Below are positions 33,588-42,320 of a stretch of DNA of 64,000 bases, piece after piece. The DNA is from Pseudomonas viridiflava. GTDB taxonomy: Bacteria; Pseudomonadota; Gammaproteobacteria; Pseudomonadales; Pseudomonadaceae. How positions within the stretch are numbered: the first letter of the stretch is position 1; each line of letters opens with the position of its first letter. The notes under the pieces are model-generated. The model saw only the letters and a list, made by a program, of their open reading frames with translations, did no database searches and was not told the DNA's origin. The DNA lies in contig NZ_UTVH01000095.1 of NCBI RefSeq assembly GCF_900585905.1, positions 434,001 to 498,000 on the forward strand. Direction: 5' to 3'. The position numbers and the translations under genes were made by a program.

Positions 33588-35477
33588 ATGCCTGATCCAA
33601 TTCCCCTGAAGGATCATGAAAAAGACGCCCGTCTGGTCAATCGACGTCTGATGGCGTGTGCGTTGCTGGTGGCTATCCTCAGCGCCTGTCTGGTGGGCAG
33701 AATGTATTTTCTGCAAGTCACCGAGTTCGCCTACCACTCGACCATTTCCGAGAACAACCGCGTCCACGTGCTCCCCATAGCGCCGGAGCGCGGACTGATC
33801 TACGACCGCAACGGCGTGGTACTGGCGGACAATCGCCCCAGCTTCAACATGACCCTGACCCGAGAGCGCGCCGGTGACTGGCACAAAGTGATCGATGAGG
33901 TGATGGAACTGCTCAAGCTGCCCGCCGAGGACCGCATCCTGTTCGACAAGGACCTCAAGCAGGCGCGTCATCCGTTCGAACCGGTGACCTTGCTGTACGA
34001 GCTGACCGAAGAGCAGATTGCGGTACTGGCGGTCAATCAGTACCTGCTGCCGGGGATCGACGTCGAGCCGCAGTTCGTGCGCCATTACCCATTGGGCGCG
34101 CACTTCGCGCACTCCATTGGTTACGTCGGGCGGATCAACGAGAAAGAGTCCAAACAGCTGGACTCGGTCGAGTACCGTGGCACCCAGTCCATGGGCAAGA
34201 CCGGTATTGAACGCTTCTACGAATCCGAACTGCATGGCCACGTTGGCTATGAAGAGGTGGAAACCAACGCCCAGGGCAGGGTGCTGCGGGTGCTCAAGCA
34301 CACCGATCCGGTGGCGGGCAAGAACATCACCCTGAGCCTGGATATCCATCTGCAGGAAGCGGCCGAAAAGGCGCTGGGCGATCGTCGCGGCTCAGTGGTG
34401 GCGCTTGATCCCGCCACTGGAGAAGTGCTGGCGATGGTCAGCAAACCGAGTTTCGATCCCAATCTGTTTGTCACCGGCATCAGCTTCAAGGAATACGCGG
34501 CGCTGCGTGATTCCATCGACCGCCCGCTGTTCAATCGCGTGCTGCGCGGCCTGTACGCGCCGGGTTCGACGATCAAGCCCGAAGTGGCGATCGCCGGGCT
34601 GGATTCCGGGGTGGTCAATGCGTCCACCCGAGTTTTCGATCCGGGCTATTTTCAGTTGCCTGACTTCGATCACAAGTACCGCAACTGGAACCACAGCGGC
34701 GATGGCTGGGTCGACCTGGATGCCGCGATCATGCGCTCCAACGACACCTACTTTTATACCTTGGCGCACAAGCTGGGCATTGATCGCCTGTACGACTACA
34801 TGACCATGTTCGGTCTGGGCCAGAAGGTCTCGCTCGACATGTTCGAAGAGTCTGCCGGCCTGATGCCGTCCAGAGAGTGGAAGCGGGCAACTAGGCGGCA
34901 GGCCTGGTTCCCGGGGGAAACCGTGATTCTGGGCATCGGCCAGGGCTACATGCAGGTGACGCCGCTGCAGCTGGCGCAAGCCACCTCGCTGATCGCCAAC
35001 AAAGGCGTGTGGGTGCGTCCGCATCTGGCAATGGAAGTGGGCGACAGCAAACCGGTGGACGAGCACCCGATGCCCAACATCGTGCTGCATGACCAGAGTG
35101 AGTGGAATCAGGTCAACATCGGCATGCAAATGGTCATGCACGATGCCCGTGGCATTGCCCGCGCGGCCGCTCAGGGTGCGCAGTATCGCATTGCCGGCAA
35201 GAGCGGCACCGCGCAAGTGGTGGCGATCAAGCAGGGGGAGCGCTACAACCGCCTGAAAACCCTGGAACGCAATCGCGATAACGCGCTGTTCGTAGGCTTC
35301 GCGCCTGCCGAACACCCCAAAATCGTGGTCTCGGTAATGATCGAAAACGGCGAGGCGGGCGGTCGTGTCGCGGGCCCCGTGGTGCGCGAGATTCTTGATG
35401 CCTGGCTGCTGGACAAGGATGGCAAGTTGAAGCCGCAATACGCAGCGCCGAGCAAACCGGGCGAGCCGCACGTTTGA
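33588..35477 (+). CDS. mrdA: Penicillin-binding protein 2 (transpeptidase), stand-alone
   Basis: A 629-aa class B PBP. A single N-terminal membrane anchor (about 23-40) is followed by the PBP dimerisation domain (RGLIYDRNGVVLADNRP) and the transpeptidase domain with the nucleophile in YAPGSTIKP (Ser about 327), the SND motif in MRSNDTYF and the KSGTAQV triad. It crosslinks peptidoglycan during elongation. Normal PBP2 genes sit beside rodA and mltB; here there is no rodA, so this is probably a second, accessory PBP2. Confidence 0.9.
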   Translation: MPDPIPLKDHEKDARLVNRRLMACALLVAILSACLVGRMYFLQVTEFAYHSTISENNRVHVLPIAPERGLIYDRNGVVLADNRPSFNMTLTRERAGDWHKVIDEVMELLKLPAEDRILFDKDLKQARHPFEPVTLLYELTEEQIAVLAVNQYLLPGIDVEPQFVRHYPLGAHFAHSIGYVGRINEKESKQLDSVEYRGTQSMGKTGIERFYESELHGHVGYEEVETNAQGRVLRVLKHTDPVAGKNITLSLDIHLQEAAEKALGDRRGSVVALDPATGEVLAMVSKPSFDPNLFVTGISFKEYAALRDSIDRPLFNRVLRGLYAPGSTIKPEVAIAGLDSGVVNASTRVFDPGYFQLPDFDHKYRNWNHSGDGWVDLDAAIMRSNDTYFYTLAHKLGIDRLYDYMTMFGLGQKVSLDMFEESAGLMPSREWKRATRRQAWFPGETVILGIGQGYMQVTPLQLAQATSLIANKGVWVRPHLAMEVGDSKPVDEHPMPNIVLHDQSEWNQVNIGMQMVMHDARGIARAAAQGAQYRIAGKSGTAQVVAIKQGERYNRLKTLERNRDNALFVGFAPAEHPKIVVSVMIENGEAGGRVAGPVVREILDAWLLDKDGKLKPQYAAPSKPGEPHV

Positions 35478-35530
35478 ACGTGCAGCCCCGTAGTCCAGAC
35501 CTCACGCTGTCGCGCAGCAAACGCTGACCT

Positions 35531-35556
35531 GTAGGAGCCAACCAGCTGGCTCCTAC
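35531..35556. terminator. Perfect palindrome after the PBP2 gene
   Basis: GTAGGAGCCA and TGGCTCCTAC form a 10-bp stem, extended by the self-complementary ACCAGC loop edge, 53 bp after the stop. It is a REP-type sequence that may also serve as a terminator. Confidence 0.5.
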
Positions 35557-35946
35557 AGAAAGACGCTCCAACTCAAATACGTGAACCTTGTGTAGTGGGA
35601 GCGAGCTTGCTCGCGAAGAAGCCAGTGAATCCGCTACACCATCCTGTTTATGCCAATCGCCTTCGCAGGCAAGCCTGCTCCTAAAGAAAGACGTTCGAAC
35701 TCAAGTACTCGAACCTTGTTTAGTGGGAGCGAGCTTGCTCGCGAAGAAGTCAGTGAACCTGCCATATCATCCTGTTTATGCCAATCGCCTTCGCAGGCAA
35801 GCCTGCTCCTAAAGAAAGACGTTCGAACTCAAGTGCTTGAACCTTGTTTGGTGGGAGCGAGCTTGCTCGCGAATAAGCCAGTAAATCCGCTACACCATCC
35901 TGTTTATGCTGATCACCTTCGCAGGCAAGCCTGCTCCCACAGGGAG
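35550..35946. repeat. 128-bp tandem repeat built from REP palindromes
   Basis: About three head-to-tail copies with a period of 128 bp: GTGGGAGCGAGCTTGCTCGC begins at 35595, 35723 and 35851. Each unit contains that REP and a second, opposite one (TTCGCAGGCAAGCCTGCTCC), plus a spacer ending in AAAGAAAGACGTTCGAACTC. Units differ by only a few bases. It lies between the PBP2 gene and poxB. Confidence 0.9.
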
Positions 35947-36069
35947 TGATGTAATTCTGCGTCTTGGCTCACTGGCATCCGGCTGAACTGTGCGCGCCTG
36001 CGTCGGTCGATTTCTGGTGTGCGCCATGTCTCTGGCGCGTGTCCACGTTGTCTTGACAAGGAAACCCGC

Positions 36070-37788
36070 ATGTCCAGAACCATTGCCGATCATCTCGCCC
36101 AAACCCTCGCCAGCGCTGGCGTTTCGCGCATCTGGGGGGTGAGCGGCGACAGCCTCAATGGCCTCACGGACAGCCTGGAAAAACTCGGCAGCATCCGCTG
36201 GATGCACACCCGCCACGAAGAAGTCGCCGCGTTCGCCGCAGGTGCCGAAGCCGCTGCCACCGGCAAACTCGCGGTGTGCGCAGGCAGTTGCGGGCCAGGC
36301 AACCTGCACCTGATTAACGGCCTGTATGACTGCCATCGCAATCGGGTGCCGGTGCTGGCGATTGCGGCGCATATTCCGTCGCCAGAAATCGGCCTCGGCT
36401 ATTTTCAGGAAACTCATCCGCAGGAACTGTTCAAAGAGTGCAGCCACTTCGTCGAACTGGTCAGCAATCCCGAGCAGTTCCCTCGCGTGCTGGAACGTGC
36501 CCTGCGCGCCGCCATCAGCCAGCGCGGTGTGGCGGTGATCGTGTTGCCCGGTGATGTCGCCTTGAGCGAGGCCCCCGACGCCCTCGCCAAATGGCTGGAC
36601 ACCGCGCCGCCCACGGTGACCCCGGCCGAAGCCGATATCCAGCACATGGCTGACATCCTCAACGATGCCAAGGCGGTCACGCTGTTGTGCGGCGCTGGCT
36701 GTGAAGGTGCCCACGACGAAATGATTGCCCTGGCCGACCGCCTGGGTGCACCGGTGGTGCATGCGTTGCGCGGCAAGCAGCACGTCGAATATGACAACCC
36801 GTTTGACGTCGGTATGACCGGGCTGATTGGTTTCAGCTCGGGCTACCACGCCATGTTGTCTTGCGACACCCTGGTGATCCTGGGCAGCAGCCTGCCATAC
36901 CGCAATTTCTACCCGACTGACGCGAAGATCGTGCAGATCGACATCGACCCGACCGCACTGGGGCGGCGCACGCCGGTTGACCTTGGCCTGGTCGGCGGGG
37001 TCAAGGAAACCCTGACGGCGTTGTTGCCCAAACTGGAGCGTCAGGAAGATCGCCGCTTCCTCGACAAGGCGCTCAAGCACTACGCCAAGGCCCGTCAGGA
37101 GCTGGATGATCTGGCGACGCCGTCGAAACCGGGTGACCCGATCCATCCGCAGTACCTGACCCGGCTGATCGACGAGCAGGCCGATGCTGATGCGATTTTC
37201 ACCGTGGATGTGGGTACGCCAACGATGTGGGCGGCGCGCTATCTGCACATGAATGGTAAGCGCAGCCTGCTCGGTTCCTTCAACCACGGCTCGATGGCCA
37301 ATGCGATGCCCCAAGCACTGGGCGCCAAGGCTGCGCACCCGCAGCGTCAGGTCATCTCACTGTGCGGCGATGGCGGCCTGTCGATGTTGCTGGGCGATCT
37401 GCTCAGCGTTCGCCAGCTGGACCTGCCGATCAAGATGGTGGTGTTCAACAACAGCTCGCTCGGCTTTGTCGACATGGAAATGAAGGCAGGCGGCTACGTG
37501 CCCCACGGCACGGACCTGTATGAGACCAACTTCGCCGGTATCGCGCTGGGGGCCGGGATTCTGGGTATTCGCGTCGAGAACGCCGAAGACCTCCCTGCGG
37601 CGTTGCGCAAAGCTCTCGATCACCCCGGCCCGGTGTTGCTGGACGTCGTCACTGCCAAGCAGGAGCTGGGTATCCCGCCGAAAATCAAACTGGCCCAGGC
37701 CAAGGGCTTCAGCCTTTATATGATGCGCGCGATCATGAGTGGTCGCGGCGATGAAGTGCTGGAGCTGGTCAAGACCAATTTGCGCTAG
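36070..37788 (+). CDS. poxB: Pyruvate dehydrogenase (quinone), PoxB
   Basis: A 572-aa thiamine-diphosphate and FAD enzyme that decarboxylates pyruvate to acetate and passes electrons to ubiquinone. The catalytic Glu lies in HTRHEEVAAFAAGAEA near the N-terminus. The ThDP motif runs from GDGGLSML to VVFNNSSLGFV. The C-terminal end GFSLYMMRAIMSGRGDEVLE closely resembles the membrane-binding helix of E. coli PoxB, which separates it from acetolactate synthases. ATG 36070 follows AAGGAAACCCGC. Monocistronic. Confidence 0.92.
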   Translation: MSRTIADHLAQTLASAGVSRIWGVSGDSLNGLTDSLEKLGSIRWMHTRHEEVAAFAAGAEAAATGKLAVCAGSCGPGNLHLINGLYDCHRNRVPVLAIAAHIPSPEIGLGYFQETHPQELFKECSHFVELVSNPEQFPRVLERALRAAISQRGVAVIVLPGDVALSEAPDALAKWLDTAPPTVTPAEADIQHMADILNDAKAVTLLCGAGCEGAHDEMIALADRLGAPVVHALRGKQHVEYDNPFDVGMTGLIGFSSGYHAMLSCDTLVILGSSLPYRNFYPTDAKIVQIDIDPTALGRRTPVDLGLVGGVKETLTALLPKLERQEDRRFLDKALKHYAKARQELDDLATPSKPGDPIHPQYLTRLIDEQADADAIFTVDVGTPTMWAARYLHMNGKRSLLGSFNHGSMANAMPQALGAKAAHPQRQVISLCGDGGLSMLLGDLLSVRQLDLPIKMVVFNNSSLGFVDMEMKAGGYVPHGTDLYETNFAGIALGAGILGIRVENAEDLPAALRKALDHPGPVLLDVVTAKQELGIPPKIKLAQAKGFSLYMMRAIMSGRGDEVLELVKTNLR

Positions 37789-37808
37789 CAGGCTTGTGTG
37801 ACCGGCTT

Positions 37809-37943
37809 GTGGGACCGGCTTTAGCCGGGAAGGCGGTATGTGGACAGGCAGAATTTTTGTTATCTGCACTGGCCTCTTCCCGGCTGAAGCCGGTCCCACG
37901 TCGGTCCCTTGAGTTAAGTCGTGGGACTGGCTTTAGCCGGGAA
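37809..37943. repeat. REP elements after poxB
   Basis: GTGGGACCGGCTTTAGCCGG (37809) and CTTCCCGGCTGAAGCCGGTC (37876) form an inverted pair; a third element in the first orientation, GTGGGACTGGCTTTAGCCGG, begins at 37921. The remaining 290 bp up to the chemoreceptor gene (37944-38234) are AT-rich, hold no gene, and probably carry its promoter. Confidence 0.8.
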
Positions 37944-38234
37944 AACTTAAAGGACAACAACTCAATCCTGACTAACACCAATGTAACTTCCAGGTTTCAC
38001 AAAAAATATAATTAAAGCCGCTAAAGTTATACGCTCTTCTGCCGGTCCCTATTGGTTATTAGTCCAGATTGGCAATGGTGTTTCTCGGCAAGATCCTGTC
38101 AGTCATCAGACAATTATTATAGTTCCCAACGGCACTTTCCTTTTATCGCTGAAGTCCGTACAACGCACACTATGCACCCGCCGTTCGGCAGGTGCCAACG
38201 TGTTGTCGCTCCTTAAGCAGTGGAAGTATCCGTC

Positions 38235-40127
38235 ATGATGAAAAGCCTGGGTTTCAGCAGGAAGATCCTGCTCGCCGCCGCGTTAGTGGTGGTGGTCGCG
38301 TTCACCTGTTTTATTGTCGTCAACGACTATCGACAACGGCAGACCCTCAAGAGCAATGTCTTCGAAGAGCTGCAACAGCTTGGCAGCCTGACTACCCAGA
38401 ACATCCAGACCTGGCTCGACAGCCGCACTCAGTTGCTGCAGTCCATGGCCCAGCGCATCGCCAATGACGGCAAGGCAGTCCCAGACCTTCAGCGTTCCAT
38501 CGGCATCCCGGCGTACACCGACAATTTCCAGCTCAGCTATTTCGGCGCCATCGACGGCGTGATGTTCTCGGTTCCGGCAGGCAATCGCGCGGCCGATTAT
38601 GACCCGCGTGCGCGTGGCTGGTACAAGGCGGCGCAAAACGCACCCGGCACTATCGTCACTGAGCCCTACATTGCCGCGTCTTCCGGCAAGCTGGTGGTGA
38701 CACTGGCCACCCCGGTGAAGTATCAGAATGAGTTCATTGGCGTTGCGGGTGCCGACATCGCTCTGGATGCCATCAGCAAGACCATTAACTCGCTGAACTT
38801 CAGCGGTCACGGTTATGCATTTATTGTCAGCGGTGACGGCAAGATTCTTGTCCACCCAGACAGCAAACTGATCCTGAAGAACATCAGTGAAGTGTATCCC
38901 GAGGACACGCCAAAGATTAGCGCCGGCGTGCGCGAGATCAATTCGGCAGGCAAGTCTGAAATCATTTCCCTGACCAGGGTTGAAGGTGTTTCATCGGCCA
39001 ATTGGTATGTCGCCCTGGTACTGGATCAGGACGCGGCGTTTTCCATGCTCGGCGAATTCCGCACCTCGGCGATCACGGCCATGGTGATATCCGTGGTGAT
39101 CATTATTCTGCTGCTCGGCCTGCTGATCCGCGTATTGATGCAGCCCCTGCACCAGATGGGCCGCGCCATGCGCGATATAGCCGACGGTGAAGGCGACCTG
39201 ACCAAGCGTCTGGCGATCACCTCGCAGGATGAGTTCGGCGAACTGGCGAAGTCATTCAATCATTTTGTCGAGCGTATTCATGGCTCGATACGCGAAGTGG
39301 CTTCCACCGCAGGGCACCTGGGTGACGTCGCCCGGCGGGTGGTCAGCGCCTCCAACTCGTCGATGACCAATTCCGATCAGCAGGCCAATCGCACTGAAAG
39401 TGTCGCTGCAGCGATCAATGAGCTGGGCGCCGCCGCTCAGGAAATCGCGCAGAACGCCGCGCGCTCCTCGCAGCAGTCCGCCGACGCCAGCCAGTTGGCG
39501 GGCGATGGTCAGCAGGTGGTGCAACAAACCATTAATGCGATGAACGAGCTGTCAGCCAAGATCAGCGAATCCTGCGCCAACATCGAGACGCTGAACGGCA
39601 AGACCGTCAACATCGGCAAGATTCTCGAAGTGATCACCAGCATCTCCCAGCAGACCAACCTGCTGGCGCTCAACGCCGCCATCGAAGCTGCTCGCGCCGG
39701 TGAGGCCGGTCGCGGCTTCGCCGTGGTCGCCGATGAAGTGCGCAGCCTGGCGCATCGCACCCAAGACTCGGCTCAGCAAGTGCAGAAAATGATCGAAGAG
39801 CTGCAAGTCGGCGCCCGGGAAGCGGTCGTCACCATGACCGAAAGCCAGCGCCAGAGCGAAAGCAGCGTGATCGTCGCCAACCAGGCTGGCGAGCGCCTGA
39901 GCAGCGTCACCCGACGCATCGACGAAATCAACGGCATGAACCAGTCCGTCGCCGCCGCCACCGAAGAACAGACCTCGGTGGTCGAATCCCTCAACGTCGA
40001 CATCACCCAGATCAACACCCTCAACCAGGAAGGCGTCGACAACCTGAAGCTGACACTGCAAGCCTGCTCGTCCCTGGAAGAACAGGCGGCGCGGTTGCAG
40101 CATCTGGTGGGGACGTTCCGGATTTGA
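38235..40127 (+). CDS. dCache chemoreceptor, PctA-like amino-acid sensor
   Basis: A 630-aa methyl-accepting chemotaxis protein. ATG 38235 gives MMKSLGFSRKILLAAALVVV, almost the start of the P. aeruginosa Pct receptors. A periplasmic dCache_1 domain (about 35-275) carries the Y-x4-R-x-W-Y amino-acid motif in YDPRARGWYK and the distal Asp in GADIAL, the residues that contact amino-acid ligands in PctA-type sensors. TM2 lies near 285-305, followed by HAMP and a signalling domain with the tip QQTNLLALNAAIEAARAGEA. An amino-acid chemoeffector is therefore expected. Confidence 0.92.
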   Translation: MMKSLGFSRKILLAAALVVVVAFTCFIVVNDYRQRQTLKSNVFEELQQLGSLTTQNIQTWLDSRTQLLQSMAQRIANDGKAVPDLQRSIGIPAYTDNFQLSYFGAIDGVMFSVPAGNRAADYDPRARGWYKAAQNAPGTIVTEPYIAASSGKLVVTLATPVKYQNEFIGVAGADIALDAISKTINSLNFSGHGYAFIVSGDGKILVHPDSKLILKNISEVYPEDTPKISAGVREINSAGKSEIISLTRVEGVSSANWYVALVLDQDAAFSMLGEFRTSAITAMVISVVIIILLLGLLIRVLMQPLHQMGRAMRDIADGEGDLTKRLAITSQDEFGELAKSFNHFVERIHGSIREVASTAGHLGDVARRVVSASNSSMTNSDQQANRTESVAAAINELGAAAQEIAQNAARSSQQSADASQLAGDGQQVVQQTINAMNELSAKISESCANIETLNGKTVNIGKILEVITSISQQTNLLALNAAIEAARAGEAGRGFAVVADEVRSLAHRTQDSAQQVQKMIEELQVGAREAVVTMTESQRQSESSVIVANQAGERLSSVTRRIDEINGMNQSVAAATEEQTSVVESLNVDITQINTLNQEGVDNLKLTLQACSSLEEQAARLQHLVGTFRI

Positions 40128-40445
40128 GTGAGGGAATGAGGGTGTGGGACCGGCTTTAGCCGGGAAGGCACCGCAAGGGTTGAATATGTAACGATGCACT
40201 GCGAGATAGGGTTGGAGCGCCTGCATTGCTGTCAAGGCTGACCGCCTCGATAATCGCGGCGGCGCGCTTGCCAGCCGGAAACCCGCGTTCACGACCAGCC
40301 TTGTCGAGGTGCTAAAAGCATAACGATAAGGTCATTAGTCGTGTCAGCGGAAAACGGGACGTGCCGTCATCGCCTGACCCAGGCAAAGTCGAAGGCGAGA
40401 AGTTTGATCTCAGCACGACTGTCGCCGCTGGTGCTCTTACTGAAA
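40128..40445. other. Intergenic region with one REP element
   Basis: Contains GTGGGACCGGCTTTAGCCGG near 40143 in a small hairpin with flanking GGTG/CACC. No coding sequence with a ribosome site was found on either strand. Confidence 0.5.
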
Positions 40446-40589
40446 TTAGCCGCAGATAATTTTAGGGCACTGTCCGATGCCAGAGGACGCTCCTCCACCA
40501 CCAACGCCAGAGACTGGGCCTCCATCAGCGAAGCTAACGCCAGCGAATGCCATCAGCATAGAGAAAAGCACAATATGTACGTTTTTCAT
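40446..40589 (-). CDS. 47-aa secreted Gly-rich peptide with a Cys pair
   Basis: ATG 40589 follows TTGAGGT at seven bases. The signal peptide (MKNVHIVLFSMLMAFAGVSF, cleaved after SFA) leaves a mature peptide of about 26 residues: a Gly/Ser-rich stretch (GVGGGGASSGIG) and the tail QCPKIICG with two Cys five apart that could close a small disulfide loop. No family recognised. The surrounding DNA is AT-richer than average. It is too short for usual gene finders, so it may be unannotated in relatives. Confidence 0.55.
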   Translation of the reverse strand: MKNVHIVLFSMLMAFAGVSFADGGPVSGVGGGGASSGIGQCPKIICG

Positions 40590-40850
40590 TGTGATACCTC
40601 AAGTATTAGTGGTAGCGAGTTTTGCTTCCTCCTATGAGTGGCGAACATTCAAAATCGGTTCCATCTTAACGGCATAGGGCGTACTGGAGCTTCAACGGTC
40701 GATTCAGGCAAGTCGTTGTTTTGCTTAACGATTTATTCATCGATTGTTACCCCAGGTGAAATGCTTCAGTCCGAGAGAGGATTGTCGCAGGCCACTCGTT
40801 CAACTCCAGGCTGCGCAGCGCCGGGGATTCATCGCGGCCCAGCCGCCTGC

Positions 40851-41603
40851 TCACCCCCGCAACCCCAACCGCACCTTCTGCACCACCGGATCGCCCACCG
40901 GCGTGACCATCGCATAGTTGTACCCCGCACCTGACCAGTAGTCCGCCTGCAGGTCGCCGTCGATGCGGGTGCCTCTTGGCAGGAGGTGGTTGCGGGCGCC
41001 GGGGGGGCGGATGTAGAAGCTGAGGGTGCGGCCTGCCTTGTCTTTGTAAACCACCAGTGCGGCGGCGCCCTGGTCGGTTGTGGTCATGCGTGCGCTGACG
41101 GGGTTGAAGCCTGCGCTGTCCAGATTCGGCAGGCGGTCGGCCTGGGCGAAGTGTTGGTCGAGCCAGCTTTGGGGGTCGGCGGAGCGTTGGCTGTTCCAGT
41201 CGCTGGCAACATTGTCGCCGACGGCGAACAGACGATACGCCTGCAGGGCATCGGCCATGGGCAGGTTGGGCTCGTTGCGGGTCATGTCTCGGGCTTGCCA
41301 GCCGCCCAAACCGCCGCAACCCAGTGCGAGCAGCAGCATCGCGGCGGTGGCGAAGTGCTGACTGCGCTTGCGCTTCATGCCCTGGCGCAGCGTCGCCGGG
41401 TCAAGCGCCGGGTTGGCCGGGCGTTTCAGTTCACCGCTCAGGGCGGCTCGCAGATGATGCGCGTCCTGCTGCCAGGCGTTGACCTGCCAGGCAACCTCGG
41501 GGTGGCTGCTCAGCCAGGCTTCCAGGCGCAAGCGGTCGGCGGCGTCAAGCTGGTGGTCGACGTAGGCGTGCAGATCGTGTTCGCTGGGGGGCAGGGTGAT
41601 CAT
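40851..41603 (-). CDS. Anti-sigma factor (membrane-anchored)
   Basis: 250 aa from ATG 41603, overlapping the ECF sigma stop by 4 bp. The N-terminal cytoplasmic part (HDLHAYVDHQLDAADRLRLE ... DAHHLRAALSGEL) has the helical anti-sigma fold of the zf-HC2-like group but lacks the Cys pair. One membrane helix (about 90-112, FATAAMLLLALGCGGLGGW) is followed by a periplasmic domain of about 135 residues. It probably sequesters the sigma factor encoded just upstream until a signal is sensed. Confidence 0.85.
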   Translation of the reverse strand: MITLPPSEHDLHAYVDHQLDAADRLRLEAWLSSHPEVAWQVNAWQQDAHHLRAALSGELKRPANPALDPATLRQGMKRKRSQHFATAAMLLLALGCGGLGGWQARDMTRNEPNLPMADALQAYRLFAVGDNVASDWNSQRSADPQSWLDQHFAQADRLPNLDSAGFNPVSARMTTTDQGAAALVVYKDKAGRTLSFYIRPPGARNHLLPRGTRIDGDLQADYWSGAGYNYAMVTPVGDPVVQKVRLGLRG

Positions 41604-42112
41604 TTCAGTATCCGCAGGGAAGGGCTGTTGATTTCGCCATCGCTGAACTGGCGCAGGGCCTGGCGCGCGCGGGACAGGCGGGACATAACGGTGCCCATCG
41701 GCACTTGCAGTATGGCTGCCACTTCCTTGTAACTCAGCCCTTCGACCGACACCCACAACAGCAAAGCGCGCTGCTCGGGGGGCAGGCGCTCGAAGGCGCC
41801 GAGCGTGGATTGCGCCATCACCGTGCGCTCTACGCTGGGCTGGTACTCCTCATCGCCGCCTCCTGTAACCAGCTCGAGCATGCGCTGATAGCGCCGCGCG
41901 CGGCGGTGGCTGTCGATGAACTGGCGATAGAGGATCGCGAACAGCCATGCGCGCAGGTCGCCTTCTTCGCGTTTACCCGGCCATGCCGAAAGGGCTTTCT
42001 CAAGGCAACCCTGAACCAGGTCGTCCGCGTTGCCGCTATGGCGGGTCAACGACAGCGCAAAGCGGCGCAGGCGTGGGATCAGCTCATTGAGTTGTGCGTC
42101 GAACTCATTCAT
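41600..42112 (-). CDS. ECF sigma factor
   Basis: A 170-aa extracytoplasmic-function sigma factor. Region 2 (LRRFALSLTRHSGNADDLVQGCLEKAL ... RAWLFAILYRQFIDSHRR) binds the -10 element. Region 4 (RLPPEQRALLLWVSVEGLSYKEVAAILQVPMGTVMSRLSRARQAL) binds the -35. Co-transcribed with the anti-sigma gene. A GGAATA-N15-CGTC promoter lies upstream, matching the one in front of the divergent peroxidase operon, which implies autoregulation. Confidence 0.93.
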   Translation of the reverse strand: MNEFDAQLNELIPRLRRFALSLTRHSGNADDLVQGCLEKALSAWPGKREEGDLRAWLFAILYRQFIDSHRRARRYQRMLELVTGGGDEEYQPSVERTVMAQSTLGAFERLPPEQRALLLWVSVEGLSYKEVAAILQVPMGTVMSRLSRARQALRQFSDGEINSPSLRILK

Positions 42113-42170
42113 TGAGGGCTCAGGCTTTGCGGATTGGCAGCGATGGTCTTCACTGGTCTGTGATCAGCAA

Positions 42171-42195
42171 GACGACGCCCGAGTCACTATATTCC
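42171..42195 (-). promoter_or_regulatory. Predicted ECF promoter of the sigma/anti-sigma operon
   Basis: On the minus strand, GGAATA (42195-42190) and CGTC (42174-42171) are separated by 15 bases, 58 bp before the sigma-factor start. It is identical in elements and spacing to the plus-strand promoter at 42223. Confidence 0.7.
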
Positions 42196-42222
42196 GGCAT
42201 GCGCAGTTTTTTTGCGCAGCCT

Positions 42223-42247
42223 GGAATAAACCTTCGCAGGCTTCGTC
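42223..42247 (+). promoter_or_regulatory. Predicted ECF promoter of the peroxidase operon
   Basis: GGAATA (42223-42228), 15 bases, CGTC (42244-42247), 73 bp upstream of the catalase-family start. The matched pair of divergent promoters supports a small ECF regulon. Confidence 0.7.
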
Positions 42248-42320
42248 CCACAGTTCAATAACAGCTATACCAATAGCCGCGTTACCCATAACGAAAATAG
42301 CCGATGACCTGGAGTTTCCC

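Noticed and set aside
35550..35946. CRISPR array
   Set aside because: The 128-bp unit is repeated whole; there are no short repeats with unique spacers, and no cas genes.
40477..40677. 66-aa Pro-rich plus-strand frame
   Set aside because: It is antisense to the 47-aa secreted peptide, which has a signal peptide and a good ribosome site.
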